Below, piece after piece: positions 7,460 through 15,829 of a stretch of DNA of 64,000 nucleotides (position 1 is the first letter of the stretch; each line of letters begins with the position of its first letter). Both the position numbers and the translations under genes were made by a program. The stretch is from Bacteroidota bacterium. GTDB lineage: Bacteria > Bacteroidota > Bacteroidia > Bacteroidales > UBA1715. The DNA is taken from positions 16,308 through 80,307 of the forward strand of contig WQTX01000003.1 of the NCBI GenBank assembly GCA_009786075.1, in the 5' to 3' direction. The notes beneath the pieces are model-generated. The model was not told the DNA's origin. It ran no database searches and saw only the letters and a list, made by a program, of their open reading frames with translations.

Positions 7460-9853
7460 TTATTTTTTTCTAAATAATCGAAACCGTTTTTTCGTTTTAT
7501 CATCATTATAAGAATAATATCCATACCCAAAACCATACCCGTAGCCGTAACCATATTGCGAATAGCTATACCCTTGATAATTGTAGCCGTAGCGAGCCGT
7601 AATTATTTCAATGGCATTGAGTACAATTGAAAGATTATCAATATTATTTTTGTTTTTTATATAATTCACGTTGTTCAAGAAATTGCGTTTTGAAACATTG
7701 GCACGTACAACGTAAATCGGCAAATCGGCACGTTTAAAACTAAAAATAGCATCGGAAACAATTCCAATTGGCGGTGTGTCGATTATAATTACATCGTATT
7801 CGGTTTTCAAATCGTGTAATAGTTTATCGAAATTTTCGGAATTGGCAAGTTCGGCAGGGTTTGGCGGAACGGGTCCCGAAGTGAGAATATCGAAATTTTC
7901 CAATTCAGTTTTTATAATACAATCTTTGTAATTATCAACACCTATAAGTATGGTACTTAGTCCTTTTTTATTTTCGGCTTTAAACGAAAGATGCACTTTT
8001 GGCTTACGCAAATCCATATCGAGTAGAATTACCCGTTTGTTGTTGAACGATATAACACCTCCTAAATTGATGGCAATAAAAGTTTTTCCTTCTGCCGGAA
8101 TGGTTGAACTTATGGCTATAACTTTGGGGTAGGTGTCGGTTTGTTGTATAAATTCCAAATTGGAGCGTAGCGTGCGAAACGCTTCGGTAATAATCGAATC
8201 GGTTTTATTTTCAACCGTAAAACGCTGAATTTTATTTACATGCGGTGTTGTAGGAATAAGTCCGCTAACCGGAGCATCGGTATATTTTGTAATATCGCTG
8301 AGTGTTGTTATTTCATTGTAAAGTATATAGCGCACAAACGTGAGGAGTCCTATTACAAAAAGACAAATAATAAAACAAATTGCTACAACACTCGATAGAA
8401 TAGGAGCAATGGGTGTTTTGGGAGGATTTGCACGTTGTAAAATCACGCTGTTGCTTATGTTCCCGGCTTTTGAAATCAAATATTCGGCACGTTTTGCAAT
8501 CAATTCGTCGTAGTAATTTTGGTTGATTGAATGTATGCGGGCAAGTTTTGAAAATTCCGTTTCGTCAAAATTGATTTCGCCGGTGTGGTTCAAAGCGTTG
8601 AGGCTTGCCAATTTTTCACGTAATTGGCGGTTATTGTTTTTTATAAATTGTTGCAGCAATTCGCGTTGTTCGACAATTTGCTTGTCTATAATTTTTATTT
8701 TTTGGTTTTCAGGAGTAACGGTCATCAATAGTTCCGAACGTTGTTTTTGCAGTTGGTCTATGCCGTTCAAAAAATTCAAAAGCAACGTTTCGGCGTTTGT
8801 GCCGGCAAGCAAAGCCGTCAGTTCGCTTGTGTTGAGCGTGTTGGTGGAGTTGAGTTCGTTTGTAAGTCGCTGTAACGACGAAAGTTGCGCTTGGTAATTT
8901 TCTATTTCTTGGCGAGTTTTGCTGTCGAAAAGCAGCGACGATTTGTTCAAAGCCGCTGTTCCGGTAATGTTGTGTGCTTTTTTGAAATTCGAAAGTTCCC
9001 TTTCCGATTCGCCGAGTTTGTCGTACACAATTTTAAGTTGTTCTTCTATAAAATCAAGTACTTTGAGCGCACGTTCCTGTTTTTTTTCAACATCGTAAAT
9101 CAAAAACATTTCGCTTATAGTGTTCACAATGTCGGCTGTTTTTTGCGGATTGAAATTTGTGTATGAAATTTGTATGGTATTAGCATCGCTGTTCAAAATT
9201 GAAATCTGCAATTTGGTGTCAATATGCTTTTTAAATGCAGTTTCGTCATCATATCGTATAAAAAAGAAATTGTTTGCCGGTTCAAAAAAAGCGTCTTCAT
9301 TTACTATATTTACATAAATTTTTGCTCCCGAAATTTGTTGCCATGTATTGCGCTCAATTTGTGTGCTAATTTCATTTTTGCCGTCAATTGAGTAAGTTAA
9401 TTCCACCAATTTTGTTTTTTTATTAATGCTTACATAAATAGGCCGGTTGTAAAAACTTGATTGAATTTCGTCGAGTTCTACAAAAAAAGGAGCGCTGTTG
9501 TAGAATTCCGATGTTAAAACATTTCCTTTGGAATAATAGCCGGTGTAAAGATTGAGTTTTGTAAGCGTACGTTTCAAGAATTCTTGCGAACGCAGCAATT
9601 CAATGGTAGTTGAAAGCGAATTTCTACCGTAAAGATTTTCGGTTTTTAAAAAATCGTTAGTCTGCTCATTATTGATTTGAATAACGGTAAATGCTTGATA
9701 CTTGGGCTGTGTATAACGCAAATAAAGAAAAGTGCCGCCAATTCCCAAAAGAATGATAGCAATATAAAAAATAAGATTTAATTTTATAACGTGTATAAAT
9801 TTCCCAAATTCAAAGGTGTCGTTTAAAACCGGTATATGTTTTTGCTTTGCCAT
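7460..9853 (-). CDS. Wzc-like polysaccharide co-polymerase / BY-kinase, copy 1
   Basis: 797 residues. Two membrane segments (about residues 25-47 and 490-515) flank a periplasmic Wzz domain with coiled coils. The cytoplasmic C-terminus is a bacterial tyrosine kinase domain: Walker A 'STIPAEGKTF' (~residue 586), Walker A' 'ILLDMDLRKPK' and Walker B 'IIIDTPPIGIVSD'. The tail is a striking Tyr/Gly run ('YGYGYGYGFGYGYYSY' in part), the presumed autophosphorylation cluster. It controls chain length and export of capsule or exopolysaccharide with the Wza-like protein encoded just upstream. A paralogue is at 26508-28910. Confidence 0.9.
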   Translation of the reverse strand: MAKQKHIPVLNDTFEFGKFIHVIKLNLIFYIAIILLGIGGTFLYLRYTQPKYQAFTVIQINNEQTNDFLKTENLYGRNSLSTTIELLRSQEFLKRTLTKLNLYTGYYSKGNVLTSEFYNSAPFFVELDEIQSSFYNRPIYVSINKKTKLVELTYSIDGKNEISTQIERNTWQQISGAKIYVNIVNEDAFFEPANNFFFIRYDDETAFKKHIDTKLQISILNSDANTIQISYTNFNPQKTADIVNTISEMFLIYDVEKKQERALKVLDFIEEQLKIVYDKLGESERELSNFKKAHNITGTAALNKSSLLFDSKTRQEIENYQAQLSSLQRLTNELNSTNTLNTSELTALLAGTNAETLLLNFLNGIDQLQKQRSELLMTVTPENQKIKIIDKQIVEQRELLQQFIKNNNRQLREKLASLNALNHTGEINFDETEFSKLARIHSINQNYYDELIAKRAEYLISKAGNISNSVILQRANPPKTPIAPILSSVVAICFIICLFVIGLLTFVRYILYNEITTLSDITKYTDAPVSGLIPTTPHVNKIQRFTVENKTDSIITEAFRTLRSNLEFIQQTDTYPKVIAISSTIPAEGKTFIAINLGGVISFNNKRVILLDMDLRKPKVHLSFKAENKKGLSTILIGVDNYKDCIIKTELENFDILTSGPVPPNPAELANSENFDKLLHDLKTEYDVIIIDTPPIGIVSDAIFSFKRADLPIYVVRANVSKRNFLNNVNYIKNKNNIDNLSIVLNAIEIITARYGYNYQGYSYSQYGYGYGYGFGYGYYSYNDDKTKKRFRLFRKK

Positions 9854-9867
9854 AGATTAAATTTTTA

Positions 9868-9974
9868 CCCCTAATCCCCTAAAGGGGACTTTGGCTTTGT
9901 GGTTTAATTCGTTATTTATCACTTTTTTACAACGTTTATTTCTTCTTTCTCCCCCTTTAGGGGGTGGGGGGTGA
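9868..9974. repeat. Bipartite C/G-rich element, copy between wza and wzc
   Basis: The left end 'CCCCTAATCCCCTAAAGGGG' and the right end 'CTCCCCCTTTAGGGGGTGGG' are two hairpins around a ~60-bp AT-rich core. The element ends 2 nt from the wza stop codon. It is a divergent member of the family at 14324, 21305, 22844 and 44069. Confidence 0.7.
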
Positions 9975-9976
9975 AT

Positions 9977-10747
9977 TTACTTATTTCCAAACACCGAATA
10001 TACAAGTACTGCCGACGAGAATAAAACCACAATGGGCTGAATTTCAGCTAAAATTTTCCTCGTGTATCGCGGACGAGCATCTACATACACAATATCATTT
10101 GCCTGCAATATAAAATTTGCTTTTTTAAATTCTTCCAATTTGCGCACATTATAATTGTACACCGAAGGGTTGGTATTGTCGCCTCGTATGAGTTTTATTT
10201 TGTACGATTTACTGTTTTCGGTAAGTCCGCCCGATTGCGCGATTGCTTCCAAAAGTGTGATGCCATCTTCGGGCACAGCTACACGAACGCCTTTTGTACC
10301 TCCTTCAAAAAACATAATAACCGTACGGTTGACAATATTAATTTTCACAAACGGCTCTTGATAATAGATGCTTAGTTTTTTCTCTAAAATTACTTCGGCA
10401 GAATCTTTGCTCAGTCCGCCAAGTTTGATTAAACCGATAGTTGGAATTTTTACCGTACTGTCTTGGCGTATCATGTAGGTTATGGTATTGTTAGTATTGC
10501 TACTGCCACCTCTCGCAGCATTTTCGGGATTGCTGAAAAATTCCAACAAATTAGTGCCGTTGTTGGTACTCATTATTATTTGCAACTGGTCGAAAGGTTG
10601 CAAAATAGTCGATTTTTTTGTGTGAGTAAACGAGTTGAAAACAAAATCTTTTTCTGTTTCAAACATAACGGTAGGCGTGAGTACTTTACACGAAAACAGT
10701 GCGCTTGCGAGCAGCACAAAAAGAATGCTTTTGTAAAAATGTGTCAT
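9977..10747 (-). CDS. Wza-like outer-membrane polysaccharide export lipoprotein, copy 1
   Basis: A lipoprotein signal 'LLASALFSC' with Cys at about residue 20. The Poly_export domain ('LQPFDQLQIIMS', 'TVKIPTIGLIKLGG') is followed by an SLBB-like segment ('EDGITLLEAIAQSGGL') and ends in a C-terminal hydrophobic helix. Wza-family octamers form the outer-membrane exit channel for polysaccharide. A predicted promoter is 20 nt upstream; wzc, wecA-like and the transglycosylase follow. Confidence 0.88.
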   Translation of the reverse strand: MTHFYKSILFVLLASALFSCKVLTPTVMFETEKDFVFNSFTHTKKSTILQPFDQLQIIMSTNNGTNLLEFFSNPENAARGGSSNTNNTITYMIRQDSTVKIPTIGLIKLGGLSKDSAEVILEKKLSIYYQEPFVKINIVNRTVIMFFEGGTKGVRVAVPEDGITLLEAIAQSGGLTENSKSYKIKLIRGDNTNPSVYNYNVRKLEEFKKANFILQANDIVYVDARPRYTRKILAEIQPIVVLFSSAVLVYSVFGNK

Positions 10748-10766
10748 GTGTGGTTAAAGTTTGCCA

Positions 10767-10774
10767 CAAACATA
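10767..10774 (-). promoter_or_regulatory. Predicted promoter -7 element for the wza-wzc operon
   Basis: Read on the minus strand this is TATGTTTG, matching TAnnTTTG, 20 nt before the wza start. Confidence 0.5.
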
Positions 10775-10820
10775 CAAATAATTAGCAATTAACAATAACA
10801 ATTACCGATTATTTTAGAGA

Positions 10821-10922
10821 ACGAGTTGACAAGTTGACAAGTTAACAAGTTGACGAGGAAACAAGTTGACGAGGGTGGTAGAGTAGTGCCTTGTCAACTT
10901 GTTTACTCGTTAACTCGTCAAC
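10821..10922. repeat. GTTGACAAG palindromic repeat at the GT4 gene end
   Basis: Tandem 'GAGTTGACAAG'-type units face complementary 'CTTGTCAACTTG' units around a ~20-bp loop. The right arm contains the last codons and stop of the GT4 gene (KKLTS-stop), so the repeat forms the gene's 3' end; it may act as terminator. Confidence 0.7.
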
Positions 10923-12178
10923 TTTTTATACAATCTGTCCATATCATTGCACAATCGTTGATATGAAAATTGTTGTATGGAATGATTTTGAGATTCCTGC
11001 GCCATTGTTTTTCGCAGATTTTCATTGTTTATAAGCGATAAAAGTTTTTCGCTAAATTCTTCTGTATCAAGCGAAGAGAGTAGGGCTGTTTTGTTTTCAA
11101 CAACAATATCTTGAATGCCGCCTACGTTGGTGCTTACAATTGGTTTTCCGGCGGCTTGTGCTTCAATTAAACTTACGGGCGTGCCTTCGTTGAACGATGT
11201 AAGGCAAATAATATCAAGTCCGGAAACGGCACGGTCTATATCGTGAATCCATGATGTGAACGTTATTAATTGCTCGGAGATTCCAAGTGATTTGCAATGA
11301 TTTTCCAAATTCTGCCGTTCTTCGCCGTCGCCAATAATAAATGCTCGAATTGGTTGTGAAGTTTTTTGTGCGCAATTGTGAATGGCATCAATGAATAACT
11401 TGTGATTTTTTATAGGAGCTAATCGCCCTATAATTCCAATGGCTATAATATCTTCCAAAAAGCCCGTCATTCCTGCGAAGGCAGGAATCTCCTCGGAAAA
11501 GCACTTTTGTTTATCAGGAGATTGACTTCGTCGAGGGCTTTGCCGTTCCTGCCTTCGCAGGAATGACGCAGAGAGCTGATACTGCTGGCGAAAGTTGGCT
11601 CGTTTTTCGTCTTGATTTTCGGTAAATTTGCGCAAATCGAAACCAAGTGGAATGACGTGAATTTTTTCAGGTTTGCAAATTTTATACACCGTTCCCAAAT
11701 CGTGTTTTTGCGTTTCGGAAATTGCCACGATTGCCGTGCTTAATCGAGCTAAAAATCGTTCAATAAGAATAAAAATTTTTGTTTTTGTTTTTCCAAAATA
11801 GGAGTGAAACACGTGTCCATGAAAGGTGTGCACAATTATTGGTACACCACAATACCATGCCGCCAATCGCCCCAATGCACCGGCTTTGGCAGCGTGTGTG
11901 TGCACAATGTCGGGTTTTTCTTGGCGAATAATTTTTACAATTGCGCGCCATGCGGCAATATCGCCGAAAATGCCAATGCTCCGTTTCATAGAGGGTAGTA
12001 GCGTATAGGGAATGTTCATCTGTTGCAAAAGAAATTCCGAATCGCTTTCGCTTTCGTCTTTTTCGCCGCCAACGAGAATAGTGGTATATTCTTCGGGCAA
12101 ATATTTGCTCAAATACGCAGCATTGTGCATAGGTCCGCCAAGGTTGAAACGGTTGAGTATGCGAAGGATTTTTGGCAT
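10910..12178 (-). CDS. GT4-family glycosyltransferase with an in-frame palindromic insert
   Basis: A GT-B fold glycosyltransferase: N-terminal 'RILNRFNLGGPMHNAAYLSK', then 'IIGRLAPIKNH' and the donor-site EX7E-like 'SFNEGTPVSLIEAQAAGKP'. It probably adds a sugar to the polysaccharide made by the downstream operon. I start at the ATG at 12178 ('MPKILRIL'); the 26-residue extension in the ORF track is translated from a dispersed repeat. Between the two Rossmann domains about 35 residues ('SFLRRQERQSPRR', 'IPAFAGMT') are encoded by a palindromic repeat at 11465-11568 and should form an extra surface loop. Confidence 0.87.
   Translation of the reverse strand: MPKILRILNRFNLGGPMHNAAYLSKYLPEEYTTILVGGEKDESESDSEFLLQQMNIPYTLLPSMKRSIGIFGDIAAWRAIVKIIRQEKPDIVHTHAAKAGALGRLAAWYCGVPIIVHTFHGHVFHSYFGKTKTKIFILIERFLARLSTAIVAISETQKHDLGTVYKICKPEKIHVIPLGFDLRKFTENQDEKRANFRQQYQLSASFLRRQERQSPRRSQSPDKQKCFSEEIPAFAGMTGFLEDIIAIGIIGRLAPIKNHKLFIDAIHNCAQKTSQPIRAFIIGDGEERQNLENHCKSLGISEQLITFTSWIHDIDRAVSGLDIICLTSFNEGTPVSLIEAQAAGKPIVSTNVGGIQDIVVENKTALLSSLDTEEFSEKLLSLINNENLRKTMAQESQNHSIQQFSYQRLCNDMDRLYKKLTS
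11465..11568. repeat. Intragenic CGTCATTCCTGCGAAGG palindrome
   Basis: Perfect 23-bp inverted arms (11465-11487 and 11546-11568) lie within the GT4 coding sequence and do not break its frame. The same arms occur between rpiB and lutB at 3796-3875. Confidence 0.9.
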
Positions 12179-12195
12179 TTTATTAGATAATTTAG

Positions 12196-12273
12196 AACGC
12201 AGATGACACGGATAACGCGGATTTATACGGATAAAACGATTAGAAATCTGTGTCAATCCGTGTCATCTGCGTT
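12196..12273. repeat. Palindromic repeat upstream of the GT4 gene
   Basis: 18-bp inverted arms AACGCAGATGACACGGAT (12196-12213 and 12256-12273) with further partial pairing outside. It lies between the tRNA gene and the GT4 start, both on the minus strand. Confidence 0.75.
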
Positions 12274-12313
12274 ATTCGCGTTCTCATTTGTTTTGAAAAA
12301 ACATTAAACAGAA

Positions 12314-12337
12314 AGAGACGTAGCACGCTACGTCTCT
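12314..12337 (-). terminator. Palindrome downstream of tRNA-Arg, likely terminator
   Basis: A perfect 11-bp stem AGAGACGTAGC with a 2-nt centre, 8 nt beyond the tRNA 3' end. It could terminate the tRNA transcript but also looks like a dispersed palindrome type. Confidence 0.5.
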
Positions 12338-12344
12338 ACTTTTG

Positions 12345-12417
12345 TGACTCCGGGAAGACTCGAACCCCCAACCTTCTGATCCGTAGTCAGATGCACTATC
12401 CATTATGCTACGGAGCC
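12345..12417 (-). tRNA. tRNA-Arg (anticodon ACG)
   Basis: The 73-nt minus-strand sequence folds as a cloverleaf: acceptor GGCTCCG/CGGAGTC (one G-U pair), D-arm with GCATAATGGATAGTGC, anticodon stem TCTGA/TCAGA around loop CTACGGA (anticodon ACG, read as ICG after A34 deamination), and a T-arm with GGTTCGAGTC. The discriminator is A, and CCA is not encoded. Confidence 0.93.
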
Positions 12418-12433
12418 ATTGCTTAAAGCGGTG

Positions 12434-12463
12434 CAAATATACGGCTTTTTTTTTATATGCAAA
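12434..12463 (-). promoter_or_regulatory. Promoter of tRNA-Arg
   Basis: On the minus strand TTTG (12460-12463) is followed after 18 bp by TATATTTG (12434-12441), 16 nt before the mature tRNA 5' end. This is the best match to the full Bacteroidota TTTG-N(18-20)-TAnnTTTG promoter in the window. Confidence 0.75.
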
Positions 12464-12531
12464 TTTTTTAGTTAGGTTTTTATTCAAAGTGGTGTTTTCG
12501 GAATTATTTTGTATTGGTATATTGTCTGAAC

Positions 12532-12580
12532 ACTTCGATACTTCGACTTCGCTCAGTAACCACTTCGCTCAGCGACCACC
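12532..12580. repeat. CTTCGACTTCGCTCAGTAACC dispersed repeat
   Basis: The 30-bp unit 12532-12561 recurs nearly exactly, in the opposite orientation, nested inside another repeat at 21417-21440. A second partial unit ('CTTCGCTCAGCGACC') follows, and 'GAGCGAAGTCGAA' near 12626 is its complement. Confidence 0.7.
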
Positions 12581-12695
12581 GCGATTTTTACAGAATTTGA
12601 AAGGCTTACAGGATTTTGGTAATTGAGCGAAGTCGAAATTTATCTTGCAATTCTTAAAAATTGTGCAAAAATTGTGGTTCAAGACAAAAAATTAA

Positions 12696-12703
12696 TACAT
12701 TTG
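12696..12703 (+). promoter_or_regulatory. Predicted promoter -7 element for the SIMPL gene
   Basis: TACATTTG matches TAnnTTTG, 25 nt before the ATG, with TTG about 21 bp upstream as a possible -33 element. Confidence 0.5.
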
Positions 12704-12728
12704 CTCAAATTACTAACACATTATTATT

Positions 12729-13463
12729 ATGAAAAGAACAATTTTTATCGGATTATTACTATTAATTTTTGTAAGTTGTAAAACTACAACGATACAGGAA
12801 ACACAACAAAACACCGTCTCAGTTTCGGGAATCGGCATGGTGCAAGCCACGCCCGATATGGTGCTGCTCAGGGTTAGTTTTTCGCACACTGCGCCTACTA
12901 CAAAAGAGGCAAAAAAAGTGCTCAACCAAACTATGCAACAAATTGTGGAAATTGTAAAAGCCGAGGGTGTTGACGAAAAATACATAAAAACCACATCGCT
13001 CAATTACAGTGAAGCTAATGATTGGCGCAACGGACGCCCTGTGCGAATAGGGCAAAGAGCTTCTCAGTCGCTTGCCATACAAATAACCGATATAATAAAC
13101 AACCCCGAACGTTTTTCGGCAGTAATTGATAAAGTTACCGCCATAGAAAAAGTGGGAATCAATAATATAACGTTCGACATTGAAAATAAAACCGAATTAT
13201 TCCGTCAAAGTAGAGAATTAGCGTTCCAAAAAGCACAGGAAAAAGCTGAACAATATGCCAAACTTTCGGGACAAAAACTTGGCAAAGCTCTTACAATTAC
13301 CGAAACTTCAAATAGTGATGTTGCGCAAATTCATTCATCGGGAAACATTGTAAGAGCAAACTATATGTATGAATCCGATAATGCGACTGATTTTAAATTT
13401 GAACTTCCAAGTGGCGAACAAGGCGTAGCATTAGAAGTGAACGTTACATTTTTGTTAGAATAA
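12729..13463 (+). CDS. SIMPL-domain (DUF541) lipoprotein
   Basis: The signal 'LLLLIFVSC' is a lipobox, with Cys at about residue 15. The rest is one SIMPL domain: 'VSVSGIGMVQATPDMVLLRVSF' in part, 'VDEKYIKTTSLNYSE', and the end 'LEVNVTFLLE'. The family includes E. coli YggE; periplasmic or outer-membrane location is expected. Its exact function is unknown, with links to oxidative stress and cell-envelope homeostasis in other species. Own predicted promoter. Confidence 0.85.
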   Translation: MKRTIFIGLLLLIFVSCKTTTIQETQQNTVSVSGIGMVQATPDMVLLRVSFSHTAPTTKEAKKVLNQTMQQIVEIVKAEGVDEKYIKTTSLNYSEANDWRNGRPVRIGQRASQSLAIQITDIINNPERFSAVIDKVTAIEKVGINNITFDIENKTELFRQSRELAFQKAQEKAEQYAKLSGQKLGKALTITETSNSDVAQIHSSGNIVRANYMYESDNATDFKFELPSGEQGVALEVNVTFLLE

Positions 13464-13616
13464 TACGTATGGCTTCGGCTCTGCTTAGCCACCGCCAACC
13501 GGTCGTTGAGCGGAGTCGAACGGCGAAACCCTCAACAAAGTTAAACGACATTTTTAATATATTTCAGTTACCCCATTATTCAATTACTCAATTATTCAGT
13601 TATTCAATTATTCAAC

Positions 13617-14333
13617 ATGATATACCAACAACTCTCCAACCACAAACGCAAGCATTTAGCACTTTTAATCGACCCCGACAAACACACGCCCGATTCGTTG
13701 ATAGCCATTGCCAAGCGAGCCGAAAGTTGCGGAGTGCCGTTTATATTTATAGGTGGCAGTTTAATTCAAAGTGATTTGGCGCAAGCGGTGCGCACTATAA
13801 AAACACAATTTACCCGTCCGGTTATTTTGTTTCCGGGCAGTGTCAATCATGTAACACCCGAAGTCGATGCGTTATTGTTTTTATCGCTTATTTCGGGGCG
13901 TAATGCGGAATTTCTTATTGGAAATCAGGTTATTGCAGCACCGTTGATAAAACAAGCCGGCATTGAAGTTATTCCCACCGGCTATATTTTGGTAGAAGGC
14001 GGCGCGAGCACTTCGGTAGAATATATGAGCAACACGCGCCCCATTCCCGCCGCAAAAACCGATATTGCAGTGGCAACGGCACTTGCCGGTGAAATGTTGG
14101 GTATGAAATTACTCTATTTAGAAGCCGGAAGCGGAGCTGTAAATTCGGTGCCATCGGCTATGATACAAGCTATAAAACTTCAATGCAACATTCCACTGAT
14201 TGTGGGCGGCGGTATTCGCTCGGTCAGCGATTTGCAACGAGTGTTTGCCGCAGGCGCAAATATTGCCGTGGTGGGAACAAGTATTGAGAAAACACCGGAA
14301 CTTCTTGATGAGATGATGAAGGTAGCCCCCTAA
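13617..14333 (+). CDS. PcrB/GGGP-synthase family prenylglyceryl phosphate synthase
   Basis: A TIM barrel of 238 residues with family motifs 'LALLIDPDKH', 'FIGGSLI', 'LFPGSVNHV', 'PTGYILVEGGASTSVEY', 'YLEAGSGA' and 'IVGGGIRS' plus a phosphate site 'ANIAVVGT'. The enzyme joins sn-glycerol-1-phosphate to a polyprenyl diphosphate; bacterial members use longer or varied prenyl chains, and Bacteroidota homologues have been reported to make GGGP. The last codons and the stop (KVAP-stop) are formed by the bipartite repeat that begins at 14324. Confidence 0.9.
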   Translation: MIYQQLSNHKRKHLALLIDPDKHTPDSLIAIAKRAESCGVPFIFIGGSLIQSDLAQAVRTIKTQFTRPVILFPGSVNHVTPEVDALLFLSLISGRNAEFLIGNQVIAAPLIKQAGIEVIPTGYILVEGGASTSVEYMSNTRPIPAAKTDIAVATALAGEMLGMKLLYLEAGSGAVNSVPSAMIQAIKLQCNIPLIVGGGIRSVSDLQRVFAAGANIAVVGTSIEKTPELLDEMMKVAP

Positions 14334-14493
14334 ATCCCCCTCAAGGGGGACTTTCTGAAGCAATAGAAAGGAATAGCATGAACATAAAAGATGTAACACT
14401 AAATATTAAACACAGTTCCAAAGTCCCCCCTAAGGGGGATTTAGGGGGCTGTCTTTCTCCTCCCCTTGAGGGGGAGGCTGGGAGGGGGCTTTC
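14324..14493. repeat. Bipartite C/G-rich element spanning pcrB end and MFS start
   Basis: It starts 'AGCCCCCTAAATCCCCCTCA' and ends 'GAGGGGGAGGCTGGGAGGGG', with a second copy of the AGTCCCCCCTAAGGGGG end inside, so this copy is compound. The internal 'CTGAAGCAAT' and 'CACAGTT' are shared with the copies at 21305 and 22844. It provides the pcrB stop codon and the only usable start of the MFS gene. Confidence 0.85.
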
Positions 14494-15754
14494 TCGCATA
14501 TTCGACTCCTTCCAATATCGCAATTTCCGCTTGTACTTTATTGGGCAATGCCTTTCGCAAATTGGCACGTGGATGCAGCAAATTGCTATGGGGTGGCTTA
14601 TTTACAGCCTTACCGGCGATGTTTTAATGCTCGGCACGGTTATGTTTCTTACGCAAATTCCTATGATGTTTCTCACGCCGTTTTTGAGCACTTTGGTCGA
14701 TAGGTTTAATAAACGCAGTATTTTGTTGATAGAACAAAGTTGCGCTATGTGTTTGGCGGCAACGCTTGCTATTTTATTTTTTACCGGAGATATTCAAATT
14801 TGGCACATTATGGTTTTGAGCGTATGCAGCGGCTGCATTAATGCCATTGATATGCCCACACGTCAGGCATTTTACATTACACTCGTACCACCCGAAAAAT
14901 TGAGCAATGCCATTGCATTAAATTCGGCAATCATCAACAGTGCACGACTTTTAGGTCCCGCACTTGGCGGTTTGCTTATTCCCATAATCAGTGAAGGCGG
15001 GTGTTTTTTGCTCAATGCTGTGAGTTATGTGTGTGTGCTTATTGCTCTTGCGAAAATTGATTATGCACACGTGGTGCAATCAAATAAAAAATTCTCGATA
15101 TTTTCGGATTTCAAAGAAGGAGTTTCATATATTTCTCATTCGGTACCCATTCGCACTTTGCTGATAACGGTTTCTATTTTTAGTTTTTGTGTTTTCACGT
15201 TTACAACTTTCGTTCCGGCTTATATAAAAGATATTTTGGGTGGCGATAGCCGTTATTTGGGATTTTTTATGAGTTGTTTCGGCATTGGTTCTTTTTCGGC
15301 AGCCATGTTTTTGGCGGCACGCAAAAGCGTACTTGGTTTGGGAAAAGTTGTAACTATTTGTATGTTAATGAGTTCTATTGTTGTTATTCCATTGTTTCAT
15401 GTGCACATTATTTGGGTTGCGCTTATATTTGCCGTATTTCTCGGTTTTGGTTTGATTGGAACGGTAGCATCGTGCAACACTTTGATACAAACCATTTTAA
15501 CCCCCTCTATGCGTGGACGGGTTATGGGTTATTATTCCATGGGATTTCTTGGTTCGGGCGCACTGGGTAGTTTGTGGTGGGGCTGGGTAAGCAAATTCAC
15601 AAGTTTACCGATTGCCATGGGCATAAGCGGCGGAATTTGTATTGTAGTTGCTGTTGTATTTGCCCGTTCGCTCCCTAAAATTCGTAAACACGCTCGTCCT
15701 ATTTATGTTGAAAAAGGCATTATTCCTGAGATTGCCGAAGGAATTAGGGAATAG
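14378..15754 (+). CDS. MFS transporter (EntS-like, MFS_3) with repeat-derived N-terminus
   Basis: Twelve hydrophobic segments; the family signature 'FRLYFIGQCLSQIGTWMQQIAMGWLIYSLTG' (in part) and 'LVDRFNKRSILL' resemble EntS/MFS_3 exporters. The substrate is unknown. The first ~38 residues ('KVPPKGDLGG', 'SPPLEGEAGRGL') are translated from the dispersed repeat; after the repeat there is no ATG or GTG before the first membrane segment, so translation must start within the repeat or the gene is impaired. The C-terminus again ends in a TTAGGG-like repeat. Confidence 0.85.
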   Translation: MNIKDVTLNIKHSSKVPPKGDLGGCLSPPLEGEAGRGLSRIFDSFQYRNFRLYFIGQCLSQIGTWMQQIAMGWLIYSLTGDVLMLGTVMFLTQIPMMFLTPFLSTLVDRFNKRSILLIEQSCAMCLAATLAILFFTGDIQIWHIMVLSVCSGCINAIDMPTRQAFYITLVPPEKLSNAIALNSAIINSARLLGPALGGLLIPIISEGGCFLLNAVSYVCVLIALAKIDYAHVVQSNKKFSIFSDFKEGVSYISHSVPIRTLLITVSIFSFCVFTFTTFVPAYIKDILGGDSRYLGFFMSCFGIGSFSAAMFLAARKSVLGLGKVVTICMLMSSIVVIPLFHVHIIWVALIFAVFLGFGLIGTVASCNTLIQTILTPSMRGRVMGYYSMGFLGSGALGSLWWGWVSKFTSLPIAMGISGGICIVVAVVFARSLPKIRKHARPIYVEKGIIPEIAEGIRE

Positions 15755-15829
15755 GGATTAGGAAACAAGGTTTTAGTTGACGAGGAACGGCGAAGCCCTT
15801 AACGAAGTTAAACAAGGAGTTAACCATTA

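Noticed and set aside
12179-12256. N-terminal extension of the GT4 ORF ('MTQISNRFIR')
   Set aside because: It is read through a palindromic repeat; the conserved glycosyltransferase N-terminus starts at the ATG at 12178.
13469-13774. 101-aa ORF overlapping pcrB
   Set aside because: Composed of repeat sequence and an out-of-frame shadow of pcrB.
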